A DNA stretch of 12,659 bases from Bacilli bacterium (GTDB taxonomy: Bacteria > Bacillota_I > Bacilli_A > Haloplasmatales > Haloplasmataceae): the NCBI GenBank assembly GCA_012513195.1, contig JAAZCR010000117.1, positions 1 to 12,659 of the forward strand, read 5' to 3'. Under the pieces are notes generated by a model. It worked only from the letters and a program-made list of their open reading frames with translations. It was not told the DNA's origin and did not search any database. Positions within the stretch are counted from its first letter, which is position 1; each line of letters starts with the position of its first letter. A program made the position numbers and the translations under genes. Positions 7,005-12,659 of the stretch are shown here, one piece after another.

Positions 7005-7517
7005 ATGAAATATTATATTAATCAGTTGATTAAAGAAGGGACGGAGCCCTTTGAAATCAATGAAACGGTTGATTTCTCAGAAGTAGCACAAACCCATCGA
7101 GAAATTCGCCGGATATCACCTGTAAAAATCACAGGCACGGGTAAATTATCAGGAACCGAAGTGATTTTTGATTTACACATTTCTTGCGATGTGGTTTTGC
7201 CATGTGCATTAACGCTTGACGATGTGAACTACCATATGGAAATCGATACGATAGAATACTTCACATTTAAAGAAGATGCGAAAGAAGAAGATTATGATTT
7301 CGATATGAATATCGTCAAGGGACCAGTAATTGAACTAGCTCCAGTCATCTGGCAAAACATCGTTGTTAATATCCCCCTTCGTGTCGTTAGTGAACATGCT
7401 TACGAAAAGATAAAAAAAGAAGGAGCGGATTACAAGATTTTCACTGAGGAAGAATTTGAAAAAGAAAAGTCCATTGATCCGCGCTTTGCGATTCTTAAAG
7501 ATTTATTAAATAAGTAG
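7005..7517 (+). CDS. yceD: YceD family protein (DUF177), rRNA accumulation
   Basis: A 170-residue member of the DUF177/YceD family, which is linked to 23S rRNA accumulation and is almost always found directly before rpmF. Visible family marks are the Cys pair C61 and C67 in the central beta region, the acidic middle (about 90-100) and the C-terminal [14 protein letters not shown] 7005 has GAGGTG six bases upstream. GTG 6996 is part of that Shine-Dalgarno and is rejected as a start. No signal peptide or membrane segment is seen, so the protein is cytosolic. The next gene starts 13 nt after its stop, so the two form one operon under a perfect promoter. The molecular mechanism of the family is not well defined. 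Confidence 0.93.
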   Translation: MKYYINQLIKEGTEPFEINETVDFSEVAQTHREIRRISPVKITGTGKLSGTEVIFDLHISCDVVLPCALTLDDVNYHMEIDTIEYFTFKEDAKEEDYDFDMNIVKGPVIELAPVIWQNIVVNIPLRVVSEHAYEKIKKEGADYKIFTEEEFEKEKSIDPRFAILKDLLNK

Positions 7518-7530
7518 AGGAGGTGCTAAA

Positions 7531-7716
7531 ATGGCTGTACCTTTTAGACGGACATCAAAAGCTGCGAAACGGAAGCGAAGAACTCATTTCAAGCTTGAAG
7601 TTCCAGGATTAGTAAAATGTCCAAACTGCGGTGAATACATTAAACCTCACCATGTATGTGGAGAATGTGGATATTATAAAGGAAAGGAAATTATTTCAGT
7701 AGAAGCTACTGAATAA
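7531..7716 (+). CDS. rpmF: 50S ribosomal protein L32
   Basis: Small basic protein of the large ribosomal subunit, 61 residues. The start [19 protein letters not shown] is typical of L32. A zinc ribbon is intact: C30-x2-C33 and C43-x2-C46. This is therefore the zinc-binding form rather than the Cys-less paralogue some Bacillota carry for zinc limitation. A strong AGGAGG Shine-Dalgarno precedes the ATG. It is the second gene of the yceD operon and is followed six bases after its stop by a terminator. Confidence 0.98.
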   Translation: MAVPFRRTSKAAKRKRRTHFKLEVPGLVKCPNCGEYIKPHHVCGECGYYKGKEIISVEATE

Positions 7717-7721
7717 CAATT

Positions 7722-7750
7722 GGCGCATATTATTAGCGCCTTTTTTATTT
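7722..7750 (+). terminator. Terminator of yceD-rpmF
   Basis: A short GC stem, GGCGC (7722-7726) with GCGCC (7736-7740), has a 9-nt loop and is followed by TTTTTTATTT. Confidence 0.85.
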
Positions 7751-7755
7751 TCTAC

Positions 7756-7813
7756 TCGTTTTGTCGAATTTTGACTGCTTTTTTCGTTTTGTCGTTGTTG
7801 AAATTTTTTGTCG
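7756..7813 (+). repeat. Three TTTTGTCG direct repeats before the GGDEF gene
   Basis: TTTTGTCG occurs at 7759-7766, 7787-7794 and 7806-7813. The first two are part of an 11-bp repeat TCGTTTTGTCG (7756-7766, 7784-7794). The first copy continues as TTTGTCGAA, which contains the known Spo0A box TGTCGAA. The second lies just upstream of the -35, and the third lies between -35 and -10. A regulator-binding array is likely, but its protein is unknown. Confidence 0.5.
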
Positions 7814-7827
7814 TATTACTTTATAAT
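7798..7827 (+). promoter_or_regulatory. Promoter of the GGDEF gene
   Basis: TTGAAA (7798-7803), an 18-bp spacer and TATAAT (7822-7827) predict a start near 7834 and a leader of about 30 nt. One TTTTGTCG repeat lies in the spacer, a position where a bound protein would block RNA polymerase. Confidence 0.75.
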
Positions 7828-7862
7828 ATGTAAGTGAGTTTTATAAGGTGGAATGATTAATT

Positions 7863-8912
7863 ATGGAGAAAGAATTAATCTTTTATTTTGCTGTCCTTCC
7901 TTTCTTTATTACTGCTATAATCGTCATTGATTTACACATTGCCTATAAGGCGAGATTCGCTCCTAATGCTTTAAAACGTACGATTATTAGTTTTTCTGTC
8001 TTCATTTTAACTTTTATCTTATATTATTTTAAAGCATACCCAATAATGGGGTTTGAAATCTTGATTATCTACTTATGTTTAACACGGATGGAGTATAAGC
8101 ATATTACCTTTATCTTCTTACTTGGTTTAATTATGGGTACTTGTTTTAAACATTATCTCTTTCCTTTATACATGATTCTCATCATGTTGAGTTATAACTT
8201 ATATATCAATAAGCACAAAGAATATCGCATGCGGGTGTTTTTAATTAATATTTGTTCAATCGTACTGCTTAATCTTGAACTTTTTATCATGCAGATACCT
8301 CTTTTTGAAGTCCTTATCATAAATGGTACATGTATCTTCTTCTGGACCATTATAAGTGTTACTTTGGTGTACTTTCATGTTCGTAAAGGAAATTATGAAA
8401 AGTGTATTAGTAGGAAGTATTATGATCAAATTACTAAAATTCCTAACTATCATAGTTTAGTTCATGATACTGATATGCTTCTAAAAAAGAAAGGACAAAT
8501 CGGGTTACTCTTAATCAATATCGATCGCTTAAAAGATATCAACAAATTATATGGGAATGACTTGGGTGATAAAGTTTTAATTGAAGTCGCTACAATAATT
8601 AACGAACTAGTTCAAGATTTTGGTAAGGTTTATCGTTTATCAGGAGATAGTTTTTGTGTAATTGCCACGAACGAGAATTATCAACGAGTCAAGACTATGA
8701 GTGAAAAAATTCGCTTAACAATTGAAATAAAAGAGTTGTTTTATGATAATAATAAAATTAAGCTTAATGTATCAATTGGTGGGTACTGTGGTAATGCTGA
8801 AAGTAATAAAATAGATGACTATTTAGAAATTGCCCAGGAAAGTCTCGTTGGTTCCAAGATGGCAGGACGTAATCGCATTGTGATAAATAATCGTATGGTA
8901 GTTTATTCCTAA
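7863..8912 (+). CDS. Membrane protein with a degenerate GGDEF domain
   Basis: A 349-residue protein. The N-terminal half (about 6-172) is a run of roughly six hydrophobic segments with short basic loops and no recognised sensor family. The C-terminal half (about 186-343) has the GGDEF fold: YYDQITKIPNYHSL replaces DxLTGLxNRxxL, and NIDRLKDINKLYGNDLGD (219-236) keeps the guanine-contacting N227 and D236. The signature is SGDSF (260-264) instead of GGDEF. The first Asp of the usual DxD metal motif is N219, and no RxxD inhibitory site precedes the signature. Diguanylate cyclase activity is therefore doubtful; a nucleotide-binding or signalling role is possible. ATG 7863 is the only normal in-frame start after the upstream stop; AAGGTGG lies rather far, 11 nt away. 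It is monocistronic and framed by a terminator and the deoC promoter. GGDEF relation is confident, function unknown. Confidence 0.85.
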   Translation: MEKELIFYFAVLPFFITAIIVIDLHIAYKARFAPNALKRTIISFSVFILTFILYYFKAYPIMGFEILIIYLCLTRMEYKHITFIFLLGLIMGTCFKHYLFPLYMILIMLSYNLYINKHKEYRMRVFLINICSIVLLNLELFIMQIPLFEVLIINGTCIFFWTIISVTLVYFHVRKGNYEKCISRKYYDQITKIPNYHSLVHDTDMLLKKKGQIGLLLINIDRLKDINKLYGNDLGDKVLIEVATIINELVQDFGKVYRLSGDSFCVIATNENYQRVKTMSEKIRLTIEIKELFYDNNKIKLNVSIGGYCGNAESNKIDDYLEIAQESLVGSKMAGRNRIVINNRMVVYS

Positions 8913-8934
8913 TTTTGCCAAATTATGGTATAAT
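8906..8934 (+). promoter_or_regulatory. deoC-deoD promoter, extended -10
   Basis: TATAAT (8929-8934) is preceded by TGG (extended -10, TGn). The -35 at 17 bp, TTCCTA (8906-8911), is poor and overlaps the end of the GGDEF gene. This arrangement suits a regulated promoter. Confidence 0.7.
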
Positions 8935-8944
8935 CTTTATACCA
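8926..8944. promoter_or_regulatory. 19-bp palindrome over the deoC -10, likely operator
   Basis: TGGTATAA (8926-8933), centre TCT and TTATACCA (8937-8944) form a perfect inverted repeat. It covers the -10 and the predicted transcript start, so a dimeric repressor bound here would block initiation. Confidence 0.6.
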
Positions 8945-8963
8945 ATGTCTTTAGGAGGTTTAT

Positions 8964-9635
8964 ATGGAACTCAACAAATATATCGACCATACGTTGCTTA
9001 AACCTGAGGCCACGGTTCAGGAAATAATCAAACTCTGTGAAGAAGCACGTAAATACGACTTTAAGAGTGTTTGTGTAAATCCAAGTCATGTTAGTTATGC
9101 AAAAGAATTATTGAAAGACACAGGAGTCTTAGTTTGTACCGTTATTGGCTTCCCATTAGGCGCAACGACTACTGCAGTAAAAGTATTTGAAACAAAAGAT
9201 GCCATAAAAAATGGTGCTGATGAAATCGATATGGTTATCAATATTGGTCGGGCGAAAATTGGTGATTATGAGTATATTGAAGATGAAATTCGCCAAGTCG
9301 TAAAAGCAGCAGAAGGACGAACGGTTAAATTAATTATTGAAACTTGCTTATTAACCGATGAAGAAAAGGTTAAGTGTTGTTTAGCTGCTAAACGAGCAAA
9401 CGCTCATTTTGTTAAGACCTCAACTGGTTTTTCAACAGGTGGGGCAACCATTAGTGATATTAAACTAATGCGTGAAACCGTTGGTCCTGATATGGGGATT
9501 AAGGCAAGCGGTGGTGTTCGTACAAAAGAAGACGCCTTAAAAATGATAGAAAATGGAGCCACACGGATTGGAACAAGTAGTGGCGTAAGAATTATGGAGG
9601 AGGAATATCATGGCGATACCAACACCGCATATTAG
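8964..9635 (+). CDS. deoC: Deoxyribose-phosphate aldolase
   Basis: Class I aldolase that cleaves 2-deoxyribose 5-phosphate into acetaldehyde and glyceraldehyde 3-phosphate, the last step of deoxynucleoside catabolism. At 223 residues it matches the length of B. subtilis DeoC. The Schiff-base lysine K151 sits in [14 protein letters not shown], the second active-site lysine K180 in IKASGGVRT, and the proton-relay D89 in DEIDMVIN. The ATG has an AGGAGG Shine-Dalgarno. The gene is first in the deoC-deoD operon, with an operator-like palindrome on its promoter, suggesting induction by a deoxynucleoside-derived signal. Its last 26 nt overlap the start of deoD; this is not a truncation, since the length is normal. 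Confidence 0.98.
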   Translation: MELNKYIDHTLLKPEATVQEIIKLCEEARKYDFKSVCVNPSHVSYAKELLKDTGVLVCTVIGFPLGATTTAVKVFETKDAIKNGADEIDMVINIGRAKIGDYEYIEDEIRQVVKAAEGRTVKLIIETCLLTDEEKVKCCLAAKRANAHFVKTSTGFSTGGATISDIKLMRETVGPDMGIKASGGVRTKEDALKMIENGATRIGTSSGVRIMEEEYHGDTNTAY

Positions 9636-10317
9636 TGCGACGAGTAAGGATCTAATCGCGGAAACGATTTTACTTCCTGGCGACCCTCTACGGGCCAAAT
9701 TTATTGCGGATAACTTCTTAGAAGATGTTATTCAATTCAATGCGGTTCGCAACATGTTAGGTTTTACTGGTACATATAAAGGAAAACGCATATCCGTAAT
9801 GGGAACAGGAATGGGGATGCCTTCCATAGGCATTTATAGTTACGAGTTAATCAATTTCTACGGGGTTAAAAATTTAATTAGGGTAGGTTCTTGTGGTGCT
9901 TTACAACCATATCTAAAGTTATACGATATCATTATCGGCATGAGTGCATCAACAAACTCCAACTATTTGCATCAATATAATTTACCAGGTACCTTTGCCC
10001 CTACTGCAAGTTTTGAATTATTAGAAAAAGCTGTCAAAGTCGCAAGAGAATTAGGCGTAATATACCATGTAGGTAATATCCTCTCAAGCGACACATTCTA
10101 TGATGATGATTCAGAAGCATGGAAGCGGTGGGCAAAGATGGGAGTTTTAGCAGTTGAAATGGAAGCAGCTGCTTTATATGCCAATGCGGCAAGAGCTGGT
10201 GCTAATGCCTTAACCATTCTAACTGTATCGGACTCCTTAGTCACCCATGAAGAAACAACTGCAGAAGAACGACAAACAGCTTTCACTAATATGATGAAGA
10301 TAGCTTTAGAATTGTAG
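9610..10317 (+). CDS. deoD: Purine-nucleoside phosphorylase, DeoD type
   Basis: Hexameric-type PNP, 235 residues, that converts purine (deoxy)nucleosides and phosphate into free base and (deoxy)ribose 1-phosphate. The residues expected from E. coli PNP are present with a shift of about four: phosphate-binding GDPLR (24-28, R28) and RVGSCGAL (R91, S94), the ribose and base site VEMEA (E183-M184-E185), and the catalytic pair D208 (SDSL) and R221. H7 in TPHI matches the His contributed from the neighbouring subunit. ATG 9610 lies within the deoC end and has GGAGGAGG upstream, so the 26-nt overlap is real. Together the two genes form part of deoxynucleoside salvage; the mutase needed between them (deoB) is not in the window. 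Confidence 0.97.
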   Translation: MAIPTPHISATSKDLIAETILLPGDPLRAKFIADNFLEDVIQFNAVRNMLGFTGTYKGKRISVMGTGMGMPSIGIYSYELINFYGVKNLIRVGSCGALQPYLKLYDIIIGMSASTNSNYLHQYNLPGTFAPTASFELLEKAVKVARELGVIYHVGNILSSDTFYDDDSEAWKRWAKMGVLAVEMEAAALYANAARAGANALTILTVSDSLVTHEETTAEERQTAFTNMMKIALEL

Positions 10318-10345
10318 GTTGGTTATTTATACCAACCTTTCTTGT
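10316..10345 (+). terminator. Probable terminator of deoC-deoD
   Basis: AGGTTGGT (10316-10323) pairs with ACCAACCT (10331-10338) around a 7-nt loop, beginning in the deoD stop codon. The following TTCTTGT is a weak T-tract, so some readthrough to the M16 genes is possible. Confidence 0.65.
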
Positions 10346-10352
10346 ATATTAA

Positions 10353-10378
10353 AGTATTATAAAAAAATTAATAATACT
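10353..10378. repeat. Inverted repeat upstream of ymfF
   Basis: AGTATTAT (10353-10360) and ATAATACT (10371-10378) are perfect inverted copies 10 nt apart, 28 bp before the ymfF start. No convincing promoter for ymfF is visible in this 89-nt gap. The repeat may be an operator or chance in AT-rich sequence. Confidence 0.35.
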
Positions 10379-10406
10379 AATAGAATTCTGATAAGAAGGT
10401 GAATAG

Positions 10407-11678
10407 ATGAAACGTGTCGAGCAAAAAATAGCGGGATTAAATGTTACGCTTATTCAAACAACGAAATTTAAGACCATTGACTTTATCTTAAGTTTCCGCA
10501 GTAAACTTAGTCCAGCTAATGTGACCAAACGGGCTTTATTATCACAAGTTTTAAAAGCCGCAACGGTTAGTTACCCATCTAAGATGGAAATAAGTCGAAA
10601 ACTTGAAAGTTTATATGGAGCTAGTTTAGGTGGCGCTGTTAATAAACAGGGTCTACTCCATATCATGTCTTTCCGGATGTCCATCATTAATGATAATTAC
10701 TTGTTAGAAGATGTTAACTTACTAGAAGAAAGCTTTAAATTCTTCCATGAAATCATTTTTCAACCAAAATTAGAAAATGGTGAATTTTTATCTAAAGTTG
10801 TTAATGAAGAAAAACGTTTATTAAAGGATCAATTCCTCGCTATATATGACGATAAGATTCGTTATAGTTATAATAAATTAATTGATATCATGTGTGAAAA
10901 TGAGTTATATCGCCTAAAACCGATTGGTCGCATGGAAGATTTAGATAGTATTACTTCTGAAAATCTATATGAAGAGTATCAAAGAATGTTAAGAGAAGAT
11001 ACTGTTGACTTCCTCATTATTGGTGATTTAACAGAAGAACGTGTATTTTCATTGATTAATAAATACTTCAAATTTGACGAAAGACCAGTGATTAACGAAG
11101 TCGTAGATACTGAAACCAAAGAAGTACGTGAAGTAAACCGTGTCGTTGAAGTAAAAGATGTTACCCAAGCGAAATTAAACATTGGTTTTCGCACCAATAT
11201 TACTGGTCTAGATGCTGATTATTATCCACTCCTAGTGTTAAATGGTTTATTGGGAGTATACCCACATTCATTGTTATTCCGTAATGTTCGGGAAAAAGAA
11301 AGCTTATGTTACTATATTTCTAGTACCATCGATAAGGGTAAAGGTATCATGGTTATCTTCGCAGGAATTGATAAAAATGATTACCAAAAAGCCTATGAAC
11401 TTATTCTCAAGCAATTAGAAATGCTTAAGAAAGGTGAGTTCAGTGAACAATATTTAGAAAACACTAAGAAAGCATATATCAATGATATTCGCCAAATTAT
11501 AGATAACCCTATTGATTACTTATTAGCAGAATATTCTGGTTATCTATATGATGAACCATTTAGTGTTGAAAGTTTAAGTAATAAAGTAAATAATGTAACG
11601 AAAGAAGATATCATGCGCGTTGCTCAAAAGATTCAAGAAGATACTGTTTTTCTTTTAACTAGTGAAGAGGTGAAATAA
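10407..11678 (+). CDS. ymfF: M16-family peptidase-like protein YmfF, no zinc motif
   Basis: A 423-residue protein with the two-lobe M16 (pitrilysin/processing peptidase) fold and no HxxEH zinc motif in its N-terminal lobe, where ALLSQVLKAATVSYPSK stands instead. The C-terminal lobe has the M16 signature LFRNVREKESLCYY, whose Arg and Tyr positions help bind substrate in active pairs. In M16 heterodimers one partner binds zinc and the other does not, so this is expected rather than decay. In Bacillota the pair YmfF/YmfH precedes ymfI, which in B. subtilis acts in 5-aminopentanol modification of EF-P; the peptidases' own role is unproven. ATG 10407 has AAGGTG five bases away. The stop is immediately followed by the ymfH ATG. 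No signal peptide, so cytosolic. Confidence 0.9.
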   Translation: MKRVEQKIAGLNVTLIQTTKFKTIDFILSFRSKLSPANVTKRALLSQVLKAATVSYPSKMEISRKLESLYGASLGGAVNKQGLLHIMSFRMSIINDNYLLEDVNLLEESFKFFHEIIFQPKLENGEFLSKVVNEEKRLLKDQFLAIYDDKIRYSYNKLIDIMCENELYRLKPIGRMEDLDSITSENLYEEYQRMLREDTVDFLIIGDLTEERVFSLINKYFKFDERPVINEVVDTETKEVREVNRVVEVKDVTQAKLNIGFRTNITGLDADYYPLLVLNGLLGVYPHSLLFRNVREKESLCYYISSTIDKGKGIMVIFAGIDKNDYQKAYELILKQLEMLKKGEFSEQYLENTKKAYINDIRQIIDNPIDYLLAEYSGYLYDEPFSVESLSNKVNNVTKEDIMRVAQKIQEDTVFLLTSEEVK

Positions 11679-12659
11679 ATGGAAAAGTTAGTCTATGACA
11701 CCTTGAAAGAAACTTTGTATTACGAAAAACTACCTAATGGGTTATCTGTTTATTTATTACCCAAGAAGGGTTTTAATAAATGCTACGCGACGTTTACCAC
11801 AAAATACGGTTCAACTGATAATACTTTTATACCCATTGGTCAAAAAGATTACATAACTGTTCCTGATGGCATTGCCCACTTTCTCGAACATAAATTGTTT
11901 GAAAGTGAGGAAGGGGATGCATTTCTGAAATTCACGGAATATGCGGCCAATCCGAATGCTTATACGGGTTTTAATCGTACGAGTTATCTCTTCTCTTGTA
12001 CTTCATATTTTGAAGAGAATTTAAATCTTCTGTTAGATTTCGTACAAGACCCCTATTTTACCGATCAAAACGTAGAAAAAGAAAAGAACATTATCGCACA
12101 AGAAATCAGTATGTATGATGATAATCCTGATTGGCGGCTCTATTTTCAAACTATTCAAAAGATGTATCATGAACATGGCGTGAATGTCGATATTGCAGGA
12201 ACGAAAGAGTCGATTTATAAAATAACCAAGGAAATGTTATATGATTGTTACAACACCTTCTATCATCCCGCCAATATGTTACTTTTTGTGGTAGGCGATT
12301 TTGATATTGAAAAAACCATGGAATTAATTCGCGCTAATCAAGCTAAGAAGCAATTCCCTCAGTTCAGTGGAGTAGAACGAAAATATGTTTTTGAAACAAA
12401 TGAAGTAAAAGAAAAAGAATCCGTCATTAAAATGGATATTATGACACCAAAAGTTGCAGTGGGTATCAAGAATCATGAGTCGAAGTTACAAGGAAAAGAA
12501 CTCATGAACTTCGAAATCGCCTTAGAAATCATCTTTAATTACTTATTTAGTAAAAGTAGTTCTCACTACCAATACATGATTGATAATGAGTTAATTAATA
12601 ATACTTTTGGCTATGAAATTACTTTAGAATACTCTTATGGTTTTGCGATGGTCTATACC
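11679..12659 (+). CDS. ymfH: M16-family zinc peptidase YmfH, 3' end missing
   Basis: The first 327 residues of an M16B peptidase; the frame is open at the window edge. The N-terminal lobe contains the inverted zinc motif H67-F-L-E70-H71, with a probable third ligand at E142 (IIAQEISMYDDNPDWR). The family stretches GIAHFLEHKLFE, DFVQDPYFT and FYHPANMLLFVVGDFD all match YmfH-type proteins. The start ATG follows the ymfF stop without a gap and has GAGGTG six bases upstream, so the pair is translationally coupled. The protein should provide the active site for a complex with YmfF. Family length is about 425-430, so about 100 residues are missing. The last visible codon is complete at 12657-12659. 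Confidence 0.94.
   Translation, partial: MEKLVYDTLKETLYYEKLPNGLSVYLLPKKGFNKCYATFTTKYGSTDNTFIPIGQKDYITVPDGIAHFLEHKLFESEEGDAFLKFTEYAANPNAYTGFNRTSYLFSCTSYFEENLNLLLDFVQDPYFTDQNVEKEKNIIAQEISMYDDNPDWRLYFQTIQKMYHEHGVNVDIAGTKESIYKITKEMLYDCYNTFYHPANMLLFVVGDFDIEKTMELIRANQAKKQFPQFSGVERKYVFETNEVKEKESVIKMDIMTPKVAVGIKNHESKLQGKELMNFEIALEIIFNYLFSKSSSHYQYMIDNELINNTFGYEITLEYSYGFAMVYT

Noticed and set aside
7853-7930. A 25-codon ORF from ATG 7853 overlapping the GGDEF start
   Set aside because: It is too close to AAGGTGG for good initiation, has no recognisable product, and lies out of frame over the real gene.
10407-11678. Missing zinc motif in YmfF as a sign of gene decay
   Set aside because: Zinc-less partners are normal in paired M16 proteins, and the neighbouring YmfH has an intact HFLEH. 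The frame is full length and undisturbed.
1-12659. CRISPR array, insertion sequence, tRNA/rRNA, defence or phage module
   Set aside because: No regularly spaced long repeats, transposase-like protein, terminal repeats or structural RNA signature could be found on either strand. All sizeable frames belong to known housekeeping families or the GGDEF protein.

Overview
The window is a compact, AT-rich stretch of bacterial chromosome. It looks like core genome of a low-GC Bacillota lineage. Tryptophan is written TGG and lon ends in TGA, so the genetic code is standard. Shine-Dalgarno sites are strong (GGAGG, GAGGTG), promoters are close to the sigma-A consensus, and the gene pairs lon-ysxC, yceD-rpmF and ymfF-ymfH are typical of Bacillota. 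The content also fits lineages close to Mollicutes that keep the standard code (Acholeplasma, Izemoplasma or Haloplasma-like), but that placement is inference. I see no mobile element, CRISPR array, rRNA, tRNA or phage gene.

Layout. (1) 1-2587, plus strand: the 3' part of lon (ATP-dependent protease) overlaps ysxC (ribosome-assembly GTPase), and a perfect 13-bp terminator hairpin begins inside the ysxC coding end. (2) 2588-3193, plus: a lone FabT-like MarR regulator with its own promoter and an upstream 18-bp palindrome. (3) 3196-6830, minus: tmcAL (tRNA-Met cytidine acetate ligase), mrp (P-loop ATPase without the usual CxxC) and cls (cardiolipin synthase-type phospholipase D). Cls and the regulator converge with only 2 bp between them. 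A terminator-like hairpin sits directly against the cls Shine-Dalgarno. (4) 6950-7750, plus: yceD and rpmF (ribosomal protein L32) behind a perfect consensus promoter, closed by a terminator. (5) 7756-8912, plus: a membrane protein with a degenerate GGDEF domain; three TTTTGTCG repeats surround its promoter. (6) 8906-10338, plus: deoC-deoD, a deoxynucleoside salvage operon with a 26-nt gene overlap and a 19-bp perfect palindrome lying on the -10 element. (7) 10407-12659, plus: ymfF and the start of ymfH, a paired M16 peptidase-fold set; only the second member has the zinc motif, and it runs off the window.

How the parts relate. Most genes are housekeeping: protein quality control, ribosome and tRNA maturation, membrane lipid synthesis and nucleoside catabolism. 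I did not find a clearly new multi-gene system. What merits a second look is mainly regulatory: the hairpin at the cls ribosome-binding site, the terminator embedded in the cls 3' end, the operator-like palindrome at deoC, the repeats before the GGDEF gene, and two proteins that lack expected active-site or cofactor residues (Mrp and GGDEF).

Several starts are set downstream of the longest possible ORF, because a Shine-Dalgarno, a promoter position or family alignment points to an internal ATG (ysxC, fabT-like, cls, mrp, tmcAL, yceD).
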